Assembly (NCBI RefSeq): GCF_001885095.1
Contig: NZ_LZDD01000001.1
Span: 310,001 to 374,000 of the forward strand
Origin: Streptococcus bovimastitidis
Lineage (GTDB): Bacteria; Bacillota; Bacilli; Lactobacillales; Streptococcaceae
DNA length: 64,000 bases
Direction of reading: 5' to 3'
Part shown: piece by piece, positions 1 through 9,827 of the stretch
Numbering within the stretch: position 1 is the first letter of the stretch
Layout of the letters: each line of letters starts with the position of its first letter
Made by a program: the position numbers and the translations under genes
Notes under the pieces: generated by a model
Database searches by the model: none
What the model saw: the letters and a program-made list of their open reading frames with translations, nothing else
What the model was told of the DNA's origin: nothing

Positions 1-969
1 GAGCTTAAAGATGTCATTAATTACCATAAAGTTTGTCAATATTTCTTCTTCCAACAATGGTTTGAATTGAAGACCTATGCTAACGATAATGGTATTGAAA
101 TTATTGGTGATATGCCTATCTACATTTCAGCTGATAGTGTTGAAGTCTGGACAATGCCTGAATTATTCAAGGTTGATCAAGACAAGAAACCTATGTATAT
201 CGCTGGTGTTCCTGCTGATGGCTTTAGTGAAGACGGCCAACTTTGGGGTAATCCGATTTACGATTGGAATAACCATTTGTCTACAGACTTTGCATGGTGG
301 ATTTTCCGTATCCAAGAAAGTTGCAAAATGTACGACCACGTTCGTATCGACCACTTTAAAGGCTTTTCTGACTTTTGGGAAATCCCTGGCGGTGATAAGA
401 CAGCTAAGAATGGACATTGGGCTTCAGCGCCTGGCTTTGAACTCTTTACAGCAGTCAAAGAGGCCTTGGGTGACCTGCCAATCATAGCTGAGAACTTGGG
501 ATACATTGATGCTCGGGCAGAAAAATTATTGTCTGAGACTGGTTTCCCAGGAATGAAAATTTTAGAATTTGGTCTTTATGACGAAACGAGCAAAAGTTTC
601 GACTTACCACATAATTATAGTGCCAATAATATTGCATACACTGGAACACATGATAATGAAGTGATTAATGGATGGTATGAAAACTTAACGGTTAAACAAG
701 CTCGTTTTGTTAAAGAATACCTTGGACAAGCAGATCACGAACCAATTAATAAAGCCATGTTACGAACAATTTTTGCATCTGTTTGTGACTATTCTATTCT
801 CTGTATGCAAGATTTATTGGATAAACCTGCAGATAGTCGTATGAACATGCCTAATACAGTTGGTGGCAACTGGCAATGGCGGATGCTTGCTGAAGACTTA
901 ACAGTAGAACATAAAGCTTATCTGACTCATTTAACAGAGTTATATGGTAGAGCTAGAAGCAATAATTAA
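1..969 (+). CDS. malQ: 4-alpha-glucanotransferase (amylomaltase), 3' part only
   Basis: The reading frame is open from the first base of the window, so this is the C-terminal 322 residues of a roughly 500-residue GH77 enzyme; the 5' end lies outside. It disproportionates maltodextrins, passing glucan chains between acceptors in the cytoplasm. Visible family motifs are RIDHFKGF near fragment residue 115 (nucleophile Asp), IIAENLG near 160 (acid/base Glu) and YTGTHDNE near 210 (second catalytic Asp). It is followed after 20 bp by glgP, the usual streptococcal maltodextrin pair, so the two are almost certainly co-transcribed. Its promoter is not in the window. Confidence 0.96.
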   Translation, partial: ELKDVINYHKVCQYFFFQQWFELKTYANDNGIEIIGDMPIYISADSVEVWTMPELFKVDQDKKPMYIAGVPADGFSEDGQLWGNPIYDWNNHLSTDFAWWIFRIQESCKMYDHVRIDHFKGFSDFWEIPGGDKTAKNGHWASAPGFELFTAVKEALGDLPIIAENLGYIDARAEKLLSETGFPGMKILEFGLYDETSKSFDLPHNYSANNIAYTGTHDNEVINGWYENLTVKQARFVKEYLGQADHEPINKAMLRTIFASVCDYSILCMQDLLDKPADSRMNMPNTVGGNWQWRMLAEDLTVEHKAYLTHLTELYGRARSNN

Positions 970-989
970 TTTTTTGAAAAGAGGAAAAC

Positions 990-3254
990 ATGTCAACATT
1001 TACAACTTACACTGAGAACCGTCTAGGGAAATCATTAGCGCAAGCGCAAAATGAAGAAATCTACTTATCATTGTTAAGTTATGTTAAAGAAGCAGCTGCT
1101 GAAAAAAGTAAAAATACTGCTAAACGTAAAGTTTACTATATTTCTGCAGAATTTCTTATTGGTAAATTATTATCAAATAACTTAATCAACTTAGGTATTT
1201 ATAAAGAAGTCAAAGACGAATTAGCAGCTGCTGGCAAATCAATTGCGGAAGTAGAAGATGTTGAGTTAGAACCATCATTAGGTAATGGTGGGCTTGGACG
1301 CCTAGCTTCATGTTTTGTTGATTCCATTTCGAGTTTAGGAATTAATGGGGAAGGTGTTGGTCTTAACTACCATTGTGGTCTTTTTAAACAAGTCTTTAAA
1401 AACAATGAACAAGAAGCAGAGCCAAACTATTGGATTGAAGATGAATCTTGGTTGGTTCCAACAACTATTTCTTATGATGTTCCTTTTAAAAACTTTACTT
1501 TAAAATCACGTTTAGATCGCATTGATGTCTTAGGTTATAAACGCGATACAAAAAATTACCTCAATTTATTTGACATTGAAGGTGTTGATTATGGTCTTAT
1601 CAAGGATGGTATTTCTTTTGATAAAACTGAAATCAAAAAGAACTTAACCCTCTTCCTTTACCCTGATGACTCAGATCGTAATGGTGAATTATTACGTATT
1701 TATCAACAATACTTTATGGTATCTAATGCAGCGCAATTATTGATTGAAGAAGCTATTGAACGTGGTTCAAATCTTCACGATTTAGCTGATTATGCCTATG
1801 TTCAAATTAATGATACCCATCCATCAATGGTCATCCCAGAATTAATTCGTCTTTTGACTGAAAAACATGGTTTTGATTTTGAGGAAGCTGTTTCAGTTGT
1901 TAGACAAATGGTTGGTTATACAAACCATACGATTTTGGCAGAAGCCCTTGAAAAATGGCCATTAGACTACTTGAATGAAGTTGTTCCACATTTAGTTGTT
2001 ATTATTGAAAAATTACATGCTTTAGTGGCTTCAGAAGTGGCTGACAAAGCCGTTCAAATTATCGATGAATCTGGTCGCGTTCATATGGCTCATATGGATA
2101 TCCACTTTGCAACAAGTGTTAATGGTGTTGCTGCCCTTCATACTGAAATTCTTAAAAACAGTGAACTTAAAGCATTCTATCAATTATACCCAGAGAAATT
2201 TAATAACAAAACAAACGGCATTACCTTCCGTCGTTGGTTAGAATTCGCTAACCAAGACTTAGCTGATTATATTAAAGAATTAATCGGTGATGACTACTTA
2301 ACAGATGCTGCTAAACTTGAAAAATTATTAGCCTTTGCTGATAATAAAGAAGTGCATTCGAAATTGGCTGAGATTAAATATAACAATAAATTAGCCTTGA
2401 AACGTTACCTTAAAGATAACAAGGGAATCGAACTTGATGAGAACTCAATCGTTGACACTCAAATCAAACGATTCCATGAGTACAAGCGTCAGCAAATGAA
2501 TGCCCTATATGTTATTCATAAGTACTTGGACATCAAAAAAGGAAACTTACCAAAACGTAAAATTACAGTAATTTTTGGTGGTAAAGCAGCTCCAGCCTAC
2601 ATTATTGCTCAAGATATTATTCATTTAATTCTTTGCTTATCTGAACTCATTAACAATGATCCAGAAGTAAGCCCATATTTAAATGTTCATTTAGTCGAAA
2701 ACTATAATGTAACAGTTGCAGAACACTTAATTCCAGCCACTGATATTTCTGAACAAATTTCACTTGCTTCTAAAGAAGCATCTGGAACAGGCAATATGAA
2801 ATTCATGCTCAATGGTGCTTTAACACTTGGTACTATGGATGGTGCCAATGTTGAGATTGCAGAATTAGCAGGAATGGATAACATTTATACCTTTGGTAAA
2901 GATTCAGATACCATTATCAATCTTTATGCTGATGGTGGCTATGTGGCTAAACATTATTATGATATTCATCCAGACATCAAAGCAGCTGTTAACTTTATCA
3001 TCAGTCCAGAAATGTTAGACTTAGGTAATGTTGCACGACTTGAACGTCTTTACAAAGAATTAATTAATAAAGACTGGTTCATGACATTGATTGATTTAGC
3101 TGAATACATTGAGGTTAAAGAAAAAATGTTTGCTGATTATGAAGATCAAGACTTGTGGATGACAAAAGTTGTTAACAATATTGCTAAAGCTGGATTCTTC
3201 TCTTCAGACCGGACCATTGAACAGTACAACCAAGAAATCTGGCATTCAAACTAA
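990..3254 (+). CDS. glgP: Glycogen/maltodextrin phosphorylase
   Basis: A 754-residue GT35 phosphorylase that releases glucose-1-phosphate from alpha-1,4-glucans with pyridoxal phosphate. The PLP-lysine motif is in [17 protein letters not shown] near residue 604, and the N-terminal [16 protein letters not shown] and IQINDTHPS-type blocks (here [10 protein letters not shown]) are clear. At about 750 residues it is the short bacterial form without the eukaryotic regulatory extension. The start has the Shine-Dalgarno sequence AAGAGGAAA 8-9 nt upstream. It works with malQ just before it to break down imported maltodextrins. Whether the preferred substrate is maltodextrin (malP) or glycogen (glgP) cannot be read from sequence alone. 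Confidence 0.96.
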   Translation: MSTFTTYTENRLGKSLAQAQNEEIYLSLLSYVKEAAAEKSKNTAKRKVYYISAEFLIGKLLSNNLINLGIYKEVKDELAAAGKSIAEVEDVELEPSLGNGGLGRLASCFVDSISSLGINGEGVGLNYHCGLFKQVFKNNEQEAEPNYWIEDESWLVPTTISYDVPFKNFTLKSRLDRIDVLGYKRDTKNYLNLFDIEGVDYGLIKDGISFDKTEIKKNLTLFLYPDDSDRNGELLRIYQQYFMVSNAAQLLIEEAIERGSNLHDLADYAYVQINDTHPSMVIPELIRLLTEKHGFDFEEAVSVVRQMVGYTNHTILAEALEKWPLDYLNEVVPHLVVIIEKLHALVASEVADKAVQIIDESGRVHMAHMDIHFATSVNGVAALHTEILKNSELKAFYQLYPEKFNNKTNGITFRRWLEFANQDLADYIKELIGDDYLTDAAKLEKLLAFADNKEVHSKLAEIKYNNKLALKRYLKDNKGIELDENSIVDTQIKRFHEYKRQQMNALYVIHKYLDIKKGNLPKRKITVIFGGKAAPAYIIAQDIIHLILCLSELINNDPEVSPYLNVHLVENYNVTVAEHLIPATDISEQISLASKEASGTGNMKFMLNGALTLGTMDGANVEIAELAGMDNIYTFGKDSDTIINLYADGGYVAKHYYDIHPDIKAAVNFIISPEMLDLGNVARLERLYKELINKDWFMTLIDLAEYIEVKEKMFADYEDQDLWMTKVVNNIAKAGFFSSDRTIEQYNQEIWHSN

Positions 3255-3320
3255 TCTTCTAAAAATACATTCAAGCTAAATTCCAAAAACAAAATCATTA
3301 CAACAAAGCTCCTAAACAAA

Positions 3321-3352
3321 AAAGCATTCAGTTCATTTGAACTGAATGCTTT
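3321..3352. terminator. Bidirectional terminator between glgP and the minus-strand small gene
   Basis: A perfect 15-bp inverted repeat (3321-3335 and 3338-3352) with a 2-nt spacer, preceded by an A run and followed by T residues, so it can stop both the + strand glgP transcript and the converging minus-strand transcript. Confidence 0.85.
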
Positions 3353-3369
3353 TATTATCTTAAGTATTA

Positions 3370-3675
3370 TTATGAAATCAACAAATGATGAATTTTGATT
3401 TCTTGATCGGCATAGTTTTCCTTTAAATCATTGACGACTTCTTGGTATAAGTCTTTAATGGCTTGTCTTTTCTCTGGGTATTCATGGCCAATGTAGTGGA
3501 ACTGGCACTCAATCGTTAAGAAGAGCTCGTGGAAAAGGGTGTTTAACTTTTCCAATTTTTCCAGGAGTGCTTTATCATTCTGAATAAACTCAGGAATCTC
3601 ATTATCTTCCCCAAGTTGTGCATCAACCACTGTAAGAGGGTAAGTACCATATTCAAGACATAGTTCGTAAGACAT
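3370..3675 (-). CDS. Conserved small protein of unknown function
   Basis: A 101-residue protein starting [15 protein letters not shown] longer reading (to 3744) exists, but this ATG has a good AAGGAG Shine-Dalgarno about 7 nt upstream, so the short form is preferred. The sequence is acidic and probably mostly helical, with the middle [18 protein letters not shown] likely amphipathic. No catalytic motif, signal peptide or membrane segment is visible, and I do not recognise the family. It is convergent with glgP and divergent from trhO, with the 172-bp gap to trhO holding promoters for both directions. Confidence 0.8.
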   Translation of the reverse strand: MSYELCLEYGTYPLTVVDAQLGEDNEIPEFIQNDKALLEKLEKLNTLFHELFLTIECQFHYIGHEYPEKRQAIKDLYQEVVNDLKENYADQEIKIHHLLIS

Positions 3676-3783
3676 TTTTTTCTCCTTTATCGTCAATAAG
3701 ATTGTTACCACTTTCATTCTTTCATATTTAAGACTTTCAGTCAATTATTTGGTATTTTGTGATTTTTTGAGCAAGCTAATTGA

Positions 3784-3813
3784 TTGCGTTGCTTTCTTAA
3801 GAGACGGTATAAT
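3784..3813 (+). promoter_or_regulatory. trhO promoter
   Basis: TTGCGT at 3784-3789, an 18-bp spacer and TATAAT at 3808-3813, followed by a 34-nt leader with AGGAG just before the trhO ATG. Confidence 0.7.
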
Positions 3814-3847
3814 AATATGTAAAACTTTTGATAACATAGGAGATATC

Positions 3848-4834
3848 ATGTCAGAAAAAATTAGAGTTCTTCTCTACTATAAATATGTGGCTATTGAAAA
3901 TGCCCAAGAATATGCAGCAGAACATTTAGCATTTTGTAAATCAATTGGTCTTAAAGGCCGTATTTTAATCGCCGACGAAGGTATTAATGGTACTGTTTCT
4001 GGTGATTATGAAACAACACAAAAATATATGGATTGGGTTCATAGTGATGAACGCTTTGCTGACCTTTGGTTCAAAATGGACGAAGAAGATGAGCAAGCTT
4101 TCAAAAAAATGTTTGTCCGTTATAAAAAAGAAATCGTTCACCTTGGTTTAGAGGATAATGATTTTGATAACGATATTAATCCATTAGAAGTAACTGGTGA
4201 GTACCTTAACCCTAAACAATTTAAGGAAGCCCTTTTAGATGAGGACACGGTAGTCCTTGATACGCGTAATGACTATGAATATGATTTAGGTCATTTCCGT
4301 GGTGCGATTCGCCCAGATATCCGTAATTTCCGTGACCTACCTCAATGGGTTCGTGATAACAAAGAAAAATTCATGGAAAAACGTGTCGTAGTTTACTGTA
4401 CTGGTGGCGTTCGTTGTGAAAAATTCTCAGGTTGGATGGTCCGTGAAGGCTTTAAAGATGTTGGCCAATTACACGGTGGGATTGCCACTTACGGTAAAGA
4501 CCCAGAGGTTCAAGGCGAACTTTGGGATGGTGCTATGTATGTCTTTGACGAACGTATTGCTGTGCCAATTAACCATGTAGACCCAACAGTAGTAGCCAAA
4601 GATTACTTCGATGGTCAACCTTGTGAACGTTACGTTAATTGTGCTAATCCATTCTGTAACAAGCAAATCTTTGCTTCTGAGGAGAATGAGGCTAAATATG
4701 TTCGTGGTTGCTCGCCAGAATGTCGCGCCCACGAACGCAATCGCTATGTTGCTGAGCACGGGCTAAGCCGCCAAGAATGGGCTAGTCGCTTAGAAGGAAT
4801 TGGTGAAACATTGCCAACATTAGAAACTGTATAA
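3848..4834 (+). CDS. trhO: tRNA uridine-34 hydroxylase (rhodanese family)
   Basis: A 328-residue TrhO/YceA-type protein, a rhodanese-fold enzyme that makes 5-hydroxyuridine at wobble position 34 of tRNA with O2. The N-terminal acylphosphatase-like domain (about 1-110) is followed by a rhodanese domain with the active loop CTGGVRCEK near residue 185. The C-terminus is cysteine rich (CANPFCNKQ and [10 protein letters not shown]), as is common in Gram-positive members. An in-frame upstream start at 3749 exists but overlaps the promoter; the ATG at 3848 has AGGAG at the right distance. It is a single-gene unit closed by a terminator at 4841-4870. Confidence 0.93.
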   Translation: MSEKIRVLLYYKYVAIENAQEYAAEHLAFCKSIGLKGRILIADEGINGTVSGDYETTQKYMDWVHSDERFADLWFKMDEEDEQAFKKMFVRYKKEIVHLGLEDNDFDNDINPLEVTGEYLNPKQFKEALLDEDTVVLDTRNDYEYDLGHFRGAIRPDIRNFRDLPQWVRDNKEKFMEKRVVVYCTGGVRCEKFSGWMVREGFKDVGQLHGGIATYGKDPEVQGELWDGAMYVFDERIAVPINHVDPTVVAKDYFDGQPCERYVNCANPFCNKQIFASEENEAKYVRGCSPECRAHERNRYVAEHGLSRQEWASRLEGIGETLPTLETV

Positions 4835-4840
4835 TTTTGA

Positions 4841-4870
4841 AAAAAGGATTCCAAGTGGAGTCCTTTTTTT
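4841..4870 (+). terminator. trhO terminator
   Basis: A 12-bp stem (AAAAAGGATTCC with GGAGTCCTTTTT, one G-T pair) and a run of T. Confidence 0.85.
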
Positions 4871-4883
4871 CCTTGTATTATGC

Positions 4884-4889
4884 TATAAT
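4884..4889 (+). promoter_or_regulatory. -10 box of the CDF/TDT transporter pair
   Basis: TATAAT 21 nt before the ATG at 4911, with Shine-Dalgarno AAGGAG at 4900-4905. The -35 would fall in the T-rich end of the trhO terminator and is not distinctive. Confidence 0.6.
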
Positions 4890-4910
4890 ATAGGCTTGTA
4901 AGGAGTAATA

Positions 4911-5717
4911 ATGATGCAAAAACAGCTAACTCGATTAGCTATTCCTAAAATGGATTGTGCTAGTGAGGAACAAATGGTCCGCATGGCTCTTGGATCATTC
5001 GAGACCATTGAATCGATTCAGATTGACCTAGACAAGAGAGAAGCAGAGCTGATTCACCAAGAAAGCGAACAGGCTATTTTACAAGCTTTAATACCACTTA
5101 AACTTGGAACGCAACTGCTATTCACCAAAGCCTTAGAAGAAGGACAAGGGCTTCAAGAAGAATCAGGTTTGGACCGCCGGATTTTATGGCAGGTCTTAGC
5201 CATTAATGCTGGTTTTTTCGTGATTGAAGAAGTAGCTTCCCTACTTTTCCAATCTTTGGGCATCGCAGCTGATGGTTTAGATATGCTGGCTGATAGTTTG
5301 GTCTATGCTATGGCTTTATACGCTGTCGGATCTAGTCTGGCCAGACAAAAGATGGTTTCAAGTCTTGCTGGTTATTTCCAACTCTTTTTAGCCCTCATTG
5401 GTTTTATCAATGTTTTTATAAGGGTGACTCAGCCCCATTATCTCCCTAATGTGACCGGTATGTTTTTGGTTTCGCTTATGGCTTTGCTGGCCAATAGTTT
5501 GGCCTATTTTTTAATTGCCAAGTCCAAAAATCAAGGTCTCCATATGAAAGCTAGTAAAATCTTTACTTCCAATGACATTCTGATCAATTTAGGACTGATG
5601 TTGACCAGTCTTTTGGTAGCAATCTTCCAATCGCCAATTCCGGATTTAATCATAGGTTTCGCCATTTTCGTTTTGGTCGTCAGAGGAGCTTTCAAAATAA
5701 TCTCATTATCCCGTTAG
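4911..5717 (+). CDS. CDF-type cation transporter with N-terminal HMA-like domain
   Basis: A 268-residue membrane protein. Residues 1-70 look like a heavy-metal-associated fold in which the usual CxxC is reduced to one cysteine (PKMDCASEEQ). About five or six hydrophobic segments follow. The pattern GIAADGLDMLADSLVYAMALYAV, with Asp residues in a helix, resembles the metal site of cation diffusion facilitators, and KIFTSNDILINLG resembles the second site. The first site usually pairs Asp with Asp/His, so substrate identity is uncertain. ATG 4911 and ATG 4914 are both possible starts. A TDT-family gene follows 13 bp downstream, suggesting joint expression. Confidence 0.75.
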   Translation: MMQKQLTRLAIPKMDCASEEQMVRMALGSFETIESIQIDLDKREAELIHQESEQAILQALIPLKLGTQLLFTKALEEGQGLQEESGLDRRILWQVLAINAGFFVIEEVASLLFQSLGIAADGLDMLADSLVYAMALYAVGSSLARQKMVSSLAGYFQLFLALIGFINVFIRVTQPHYLPNVTGMFLVSLMALLANSLAYFLIAKSKNQGLHMKASKIFTSNDILINLGLMLTSLLVAIFQSPIPDLIIGFAIFVLVVRGAFKIISLSR

Positions 5718-5730
5718 AAAAAGTGACAAT

Positions 5731-6642
5731 ATGCGACATTTTCATCAACCACCCTTAGTCCTATCAGGCTTAATCTTAGGCATGACTGCCTTAGGCAACT
5801 TACTAGGAAACTTTAGCCAAAGTTTGAGGATTCTCTTTCAAATCCCAGCAGCGATTCTTTACCTTTATTTAATATTTTCAATTATTAAAGAACCTAAAAG
5901 AGCACTAGAGGAACTCAGGTCTCCCTTAATAGCCTCAGTTTTTCCAACATTTTTTATGACAGGGCTATTATTTTCATCATTAATCATCAAAATCGGCAAT
6001 TTTAGCTTAGGACACAGTCTTTGGTGCCTATTCCTAGTTGGCAATATCAGCCTGATGCTTTACTATATTTGGACCTTTGTCATTCATTTTAAATGGTCCA
6101 GTGTCTTCCCCTCTTGGTCTGTTTTGTTTGTGGGAATAGCAATGGCAGCCTTAACAGCTCCATTCAGCCAACATTTTAGACTAGGACAAGTTATTTTTTG
6201 GCTAGGTCTCCTTCTAACTTTTTTAGTACTGCCTTTTATGACTTACAAAACCTATAAAATTGGTTTAGAAGGGGCGACAAAACCAAATATTTCTACTTTT
6301 TGTGCCCCTTTGTCCTTGCTTGCAGCGGCCTATCTGGCAACATTTCCGCAGCCAGATAACGGAATGGTCATCTTTTTATTGATTTCCTCACAAGTGGTTT
6401 ACTTTTTTGTCTTGGCCCAATTGCCAGTCTTAATAAAGAGAGCCTTTAATCCAGGTTTTGCAGCCTTTACGTTCCCTTTTGTTATTAGTGCTACAGCTTG
6501 TCGGGCTTCACTGATTTACTTAGGTCGAGAACAAAAGTTTCACATCGTTATTTTGACTGAAATACTTATTGCCACTGCCCTAGTGACTTATGTTTTTATC
6601 AATTATCTGATTTTTTTAGCAAAGAAAAAGGTTCAAGGATAA
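5731..6642 (+). CDS. TDT/SLAC1-like family membrane transporter
   Basis: A 303-residue protein with about ten hydrophobic segments across nearly the whole length, matching the tellurite-resistance/dicarboxylate transporter (TDT) and SLAC1 fold. The N-terminus (PLVLSGLILGMTALGNLLG) and the late segment GFAAFTFPFVISATACRAS are typical of this fold. It lies 13 bp behind the CDF-type gene. The ribosome site (AAAAAGTGA) is weak, so translation may be coupled to the gene before it. Its last codons form the left arm of the terminator at 6625-6658. The solute carried cannot be told from the sequence. Confidence 0.78.
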   Translation: MRHFHQPPLVLSGLILGMTALGNLLGNFSQSLRILFQIPAAILYLYLIFSIIKEPKRALEELRSPLIASVFPTFFMTGLLFSSLIIKIGNFSLGHSLWCLFLVGNISLMLYYIWTFVIHFKWSSVFPSWSVLFVGIAMAALTAPFSQHFRLGQVIFWLGLLLTFLVLPFMTYKTYKIGLEGATKPNISTFCAPLSLLAAAYLATFPQPDNGMVIFLLISSQVVYFFVLAQLPVLIKRAFNPGFAAFTFPFVISATACRASLIYLGREQKFHIVILTEILIATALVTYVFINYLIFLAKKKVQG

Positions 6643-6658
6643 GTCCTTGAACCTTTTT
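6625..6658. terminator. Bidirectional terminator overlapping the TDT gene end
   Basis: A perfect 15-bp stem (6625-6639 with 6644-6658) and a 4-nt loop that contains the TAA stop of the TDT gene. A run on the left and T run on the right serve the convergent genes on both strands. Confidence 0.88.
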
Positions 6659-6662
6659 ACTT

Positions 6663-6839
6663 TTAGCGAGCTACGCGACGTCGAGCTGCTTTTTTACGAT
6701 TTTCTTCGATAAATGCTTCTTTTTCTTCTTCTGGGTCGATGATTGTTTTCTTAACTGCGAAAACAGCACCAGCAACAGTAGCTGCAGTTGCAACAACACC
6801 AGTTGCTAAACCTTTAGCAAATAGATATTTCTTTGACAT
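6663..6839 (-). CDS. Small DUF3042-type protein
   Basis: A 58-residue protein that starts MSKKYLFAKGLATGVVATAA. It has one hydrophobic Ala/Val/Gly-rich segment at about residues 8-28, then an acidic patch (DPEEEKEAF) and a very basic tail (NRKKAARRRVAR). This layout matches the DUF3042 family of Firmicutes, probably a single-span membrane protein with a cytoplasmic tail; its function is unknown. The Shine-Dalgarno GGAGAAAA is 4 nt before the ATG, and TATAGA on the minus strand (6859-6854) with an upstream TG makes a plausible extended -10. It is divergent from miaA. Its small size is what makes it easy to miss. Confidence 0.87.
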   Translation of the reverse strand: MSKKYLFAKGLATGVVATAATVAGAVFAVKKTIIDPEEEKEAFIEENRKKAARRRVAR

Positions 6840-6888
6840 AACTTTTCTCCGTTTCTATAACAAGTGACTCTAGTTCACCCTGCTCTTA

Positions 6889-6897
6889 TGTTATAAT
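6889..6897 (+). promoter_or_regulatory. Extended -10 promoter for miaA
   Basis: TGTTATAAT (TATAAT at 6892-6897), giving a leader of about 65 nt before the preferred miaA start. Confidence 0.65.
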
Positions 6898-6970
6898 ATA
6901 TGGTAACTAAATTTACAATAATAATCAAGAAAAAGATGTTTTTTGAAAGATGAAGAAGAAAAGAAAAGTC

Positions 6971-7864
6971 ATGATAAAAAAAGACAAGATAGTAGTTATT
7001 GTCGGTCCAACCGCTGTTGGTAAGACAGACTTAGGTATTCGCTTAGGCCAGGCCTTCAATGGCGAAATCATTTCTGGAGATAGTCAGCAAGTTTATCGTC
7101 AGTTAGACATTGGAACTGCTAAAGCGACAAAGGAAGAACAAGCAGCAGCCCCCCACCACTTAATCGATATCCGTGAGGTTACTGAAAATTATTCAGCCTT
7201 TGATTTTGTGACCGACGCTAATCAAGCTATCCAGGAAATTCTAGCAAAGGGTAAACTTCCCATTTTGGTCGGTGGCACCGGCCTCTACTTGCAAAGTTTG
7301 CTTGAGGGCTATCATCTTGGCGGTCAGCTTGATCAAGAAGCCTTACTCACTTATCGGGCAGAGTTGGAAAGTTTAGAGACAGAAGACTTATATAAGATGA
7401 TTGCTGATAAACAAATTGAGATACCAGAACTTAACCGTCGTAGGGCAATCAGAGCCTTAGAGTTAGATCGATTTGGGAAAGATTTAAGCAATCAGGACTT
7501 TCCTTATGACTATTTGTTGATTGGCTTAAATGATGACCGTCAGGTCATTTATGACCGTATCAATCAACGAGTCGACCGGATGATGGAAGAAGGTTTATTG
7601 GATGAGGCTAAGTGGCTTTATGATAATTATCCTAATGTTCAAGCAGCAAGAGCAATCGGCTATAAAGAACTCTTTCCATATTTCAAAGGTGAAGCAAGTT
7701 TGGAAGAAGCAAGTGACCAATTGAAGCAAAATAGTCGTCGCTTTGCCAAACGCCAATTAACTTGGTTTAGAAATCGCATGGCCGTTCCATTTTACCCCAT
7801 CACGGCAGATAACTATCCCCAAGCCGTTATGGAAGAAGTGACAAGGTTTTTAGCAGATAAGTAG
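6971..7864 (+). CDS. miaA: tRNA dimethylallyltransferase
   Basis: MiaA adds an isopentenyl group to A37 of tRNAs that read UNN codons. The protein has the P-loop GPTAVGKTD near residue 12, then [18 protein letters not shown] and [16 protein letters not shown], all family signatures. The length with this start is 297 residues, typical of streptococci. An in-frame ATG at 6950 would add seven very basic residues, but neither start has a clear Shine-Dalgarno; the purine run before 6971 and the family length favour 6971. It begins a same-strand run with hflX, an unknown gene, rnz, an SDR gene and recJ, as in many streptococci. Confidence 0.94.
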   Translation: MIKKDKIVVIVGPTAVGKTDLGIRLGQAFNGEIISGDSQQVYRQLDIGTAKATKEEQAAAPHHLIDIREVTENYSAFDFVTDANQAIQEILAKGKLPILVGGTGLYLQSLLEGYHLGGQLDQEALLTYRAELESLETEDLYKMIADKQIEIPELNRRRAIRALELDRFGKDLSNQDFPYDYLLIGLNDDRQVIYDRINQRVDRMMEEGLLDEAKWLYDNYPNVQAARAIGYKELFPYFKGEASLEEASDQLKQNSRRFAKRQLTWFRNRMAVPFYPITADNYPQAVMEEVTRFLADK

Positions 7865-7906
7865 CCTCAAAAAGGGAGTCCTATTCTTTAGAAAGATGGG
7901 TTTTTA

Positions 7907-7915
7907 TGGTATAAT
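7907..7915 (+). promoter_or_regulatory. Extended -10 promoter for hflX
   Basis: TGGTATAAT with TATAAT at 7910-7915, 28 nt before the hflX ATG; no good -35, as expected for an extended -10. Confidence 0.65.
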
Positions 7916-7943
7916 AGAGGTTACGGAATTCGGAGGAAAAGCT

Positions 7944-9188
7944 ATGGCAATGACAGAAACAAAGACGGAACAAGAACGGGTGATCCTGTTAGGCGTTGCC
8001 TTGCAGACCAGCGAGAATTTTGACATGTCGATGGAAGAACTAGCGAGTTTAGCAAAAACAGCTGGGGCTATGGTCATCGATTCATATGTACAAAAACGTG
8101 ATAAATATGATAGTAAAACCTTTATTGGATCTGGTAAATTAGAAGAAATAAAAGCCATCATTGATGCTGAAGAAATTGATACGGTGGTGGTCAATAATCG
8201 ACTGACCCCTAGACAGAATTCTAACTTAGAAACTGCTTTAGAGGTAAAAGTCATTGACCGGATGCAGTTGATTTTGGATATTTTTGCCATGCGTGCACGG
8301 AGTCATGAGGGAAAGTTACAAGTTCATTTAGCTCAACTCAAATACATGTTACCACGTTTGGTTGGCCAAGGGATTATGCTTAGTCGTCAAGCTGGTGGGA
8401 TTGGTAGTCGTGGTCCTGGTGAGAGTCAGTTGGAATTAAACCGGAGGTCAATTCGTCATCAAATTTCGGATATTGAACGCCAACTAGCTGTAGTGGAGAA
8501 AAATCGTCAAACCATTAGGGATCGTCGTATTCAGTCAGAAACCTTTAAAATTGGTTTGATTGGTTATACCAACGCTGGTAAGTCTACCATCATGAATGTC
8601 TTAACTGATGATGGTCAATATGAAGCTAATGAACTTTTTGCGACACTTGATGCAACGACCAAACAGATTTATTTGCAAAATCAATTTAAGGCGACCTTAA
8701 CCGATACGGTTGGTTTTATTCAGGATTTACCAACCGAGTTAGTGGCGGCCTTTAAATCAACCTTAGAAGAAAGTCGTCATGTTGACTTGCTACTGCATGT
8801 TATTGATGCCAGTGACCCCAATCATTCTGAACAAGAAAAAGTGGTCCTCGATATTTTGAAGGATTTAGAGATGCTAGACATCCCTCGTTTAGCTATCTAC
8901 AATAAAATGGATCAAGCCACTAGCTTAACTGCAACAGCTTTTCCCAACGTCAGACTATCGGCCAAAAATCCTGAAAGCCGTAGTCTTTTGAGACGCATCA
9001 TTATTGATCATATTCGGGATTTATACCTGCCTTTCTCAATAAAAGTTCATCAGGATAAGGCTTATAAACTTTATGATTTAAATAAAGTGGCACTATTGGA
9101 TGCTTACAGTTTTGAAGATGAAGTGGAAGAAATTTCGGGTTATATTTCCCCTAAACAAAAATGGAGATTAGAAGAATTATATGACTGA
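7944..9188 (+). CDS. hflX: GTPase HflX (ribosome-associated)
   Basis: A 414-residue HflX GTPase, which binds the 50S subunit and splits stalled or hibernating ribosomes under stress. The N-terminal HflX domain (to about 180) contains the signature GGIGSRGPGESQLELNRR. The G domain then shows GYTNAGKST, DTVGF and NKMD. Translation could extend upstream to 7896, but that part is the promoter; ATG 7944 follows CGGAGGAAAAG. It overlaps the next gene by 8 bp, implying translational coupling. Confidence 0.95.
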   Translation: MAMTETKTEQERVILLGVALQTSENFDMSMEELASLAKTAGAMVIDSYVQKRDKYDSKTFIGSGKLEEIKAIIDAEEIDTVVVNNRLTPRQNSNLETALEVKVIDRMQLILDIFAMRARSHEGKLQVHLAQLKYMLPRLVGQGIMLSRQAGGIGSRGPGESQLELNRRSIRHQISDIERQLAVVEKNRQTIRDRRIQSETFKIGLIGYTNAGKSTIMNVLTDDGQYEANELFATLDATTKQIYLQNQFKATLTDTVGFIQDLPTELVAAFKSTLEESRHVDLLLHVIDASDPNHSEQEKVVLDILKDLEMLDIPRLAIYNKMDQATSLTATAFPNVRLSAKNPESRSLLRRIIIDHIRDLYLPFSIKVHQDKAYKLYDLNKVALLDAYSFEDEVEEISGYISPKQKWRLEELYD

Positions 9189-9822
9189 TTATCTTGCTCT
9201 AGCAACAAATCATGGTGGCTACACCACACTTGATTTAAATTATCTGAAAGAAAGTTTGCAAGGGTTAAGTCATGAGCAGAAGATGGCCTTTATCACACCG
9301 CCACCAAGTGTTATTAATGCTTACTTTGCAGAAATTTATCAAAAGCAATCTCCACAAGCAGCTTGTGACTACTATTTTGACTTGTGTAAGGCCCTTGATT
9401 TATTTCAAAAGCAACCAACATTTACTGAGCAGAAGCCATTTGTCCGTTTAAATTTATCTGGTAAGGCCTATGGTTTCACATATCAAGATCATCAGGAAAT
9501 TGCTATTGTTTTTGCTGAAGAAGAAGTGAAAGCTGGAGAAGGACTTTTCTTTGAACTGGCCCAAATTTTCCCCAACTATCTGATTTATCAGGAAGAGGGA
9601 ATGGTCAAAATGGGCAAGAAAGACTTTAACTTAGACAACCCTCAGGCCATTGAACTTGAAGGTGCTTTACTGACTAAGGCCTTCCAATCAGGTCAGATTG
9701 TTCTTTTATCAGGTTACAATGCTGACGAAGTCTTTAATCTTAGTCAGTCCTTCTCAGGGCAAAAATACTATGGCTTCCAACAGCGAGAATGCCAAGTTTA
9801 CATTATCGAAGAGAAAGTATAG
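9181..9822 (+). CDS. Conserved streptococcal protein of unknown function
   Basis: A 213-residue soluble protein starting [18 protein letters not shown]. It has no signal peptide and no obvious catalytic motif; the composition is acidic and aromatic rich. The start overlaps the end of hflX by 8 bp and rnz follows 5 bp later, so it is embedded in the hflX-rnz operon. The position suggests an RNA- or ribosome-related role, but that is only guilt by association. I do not recognise the family. Confidence 0.88.
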   Translation: MTDYLALATNHGGYTTLDLNYLKESLQGLSHEQKMAFITPPPSVINAYFAEIYQKQSPQAACDYYFDLCKALDLFQKQPTFTEQKPFVRLNLSGKAYGFTYQDHQEIAIVFAEEEVKAGEGLFFELAQIFPNYLIYQEEGMVKMGKKDFNLDNPQAIELEGALLTKAFQSGQIVLLSGYNADEVFNLSQSFSGQKYYGFQQRECQVYIIEEKV

Positions 9823-9827
9823 GATAT

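Noticed and set aside
3749-3847. N-terminal extension of trhO
   Set aside because: The extra 33 codons cover a good -35/-10 promoter, and the family N-terminus begins at 3848.
7896-7943. N-terminal extension of hflX
   Set aside because: It contains the extended -10 promoter; the ATG at 7944 has a strong ribosome site.
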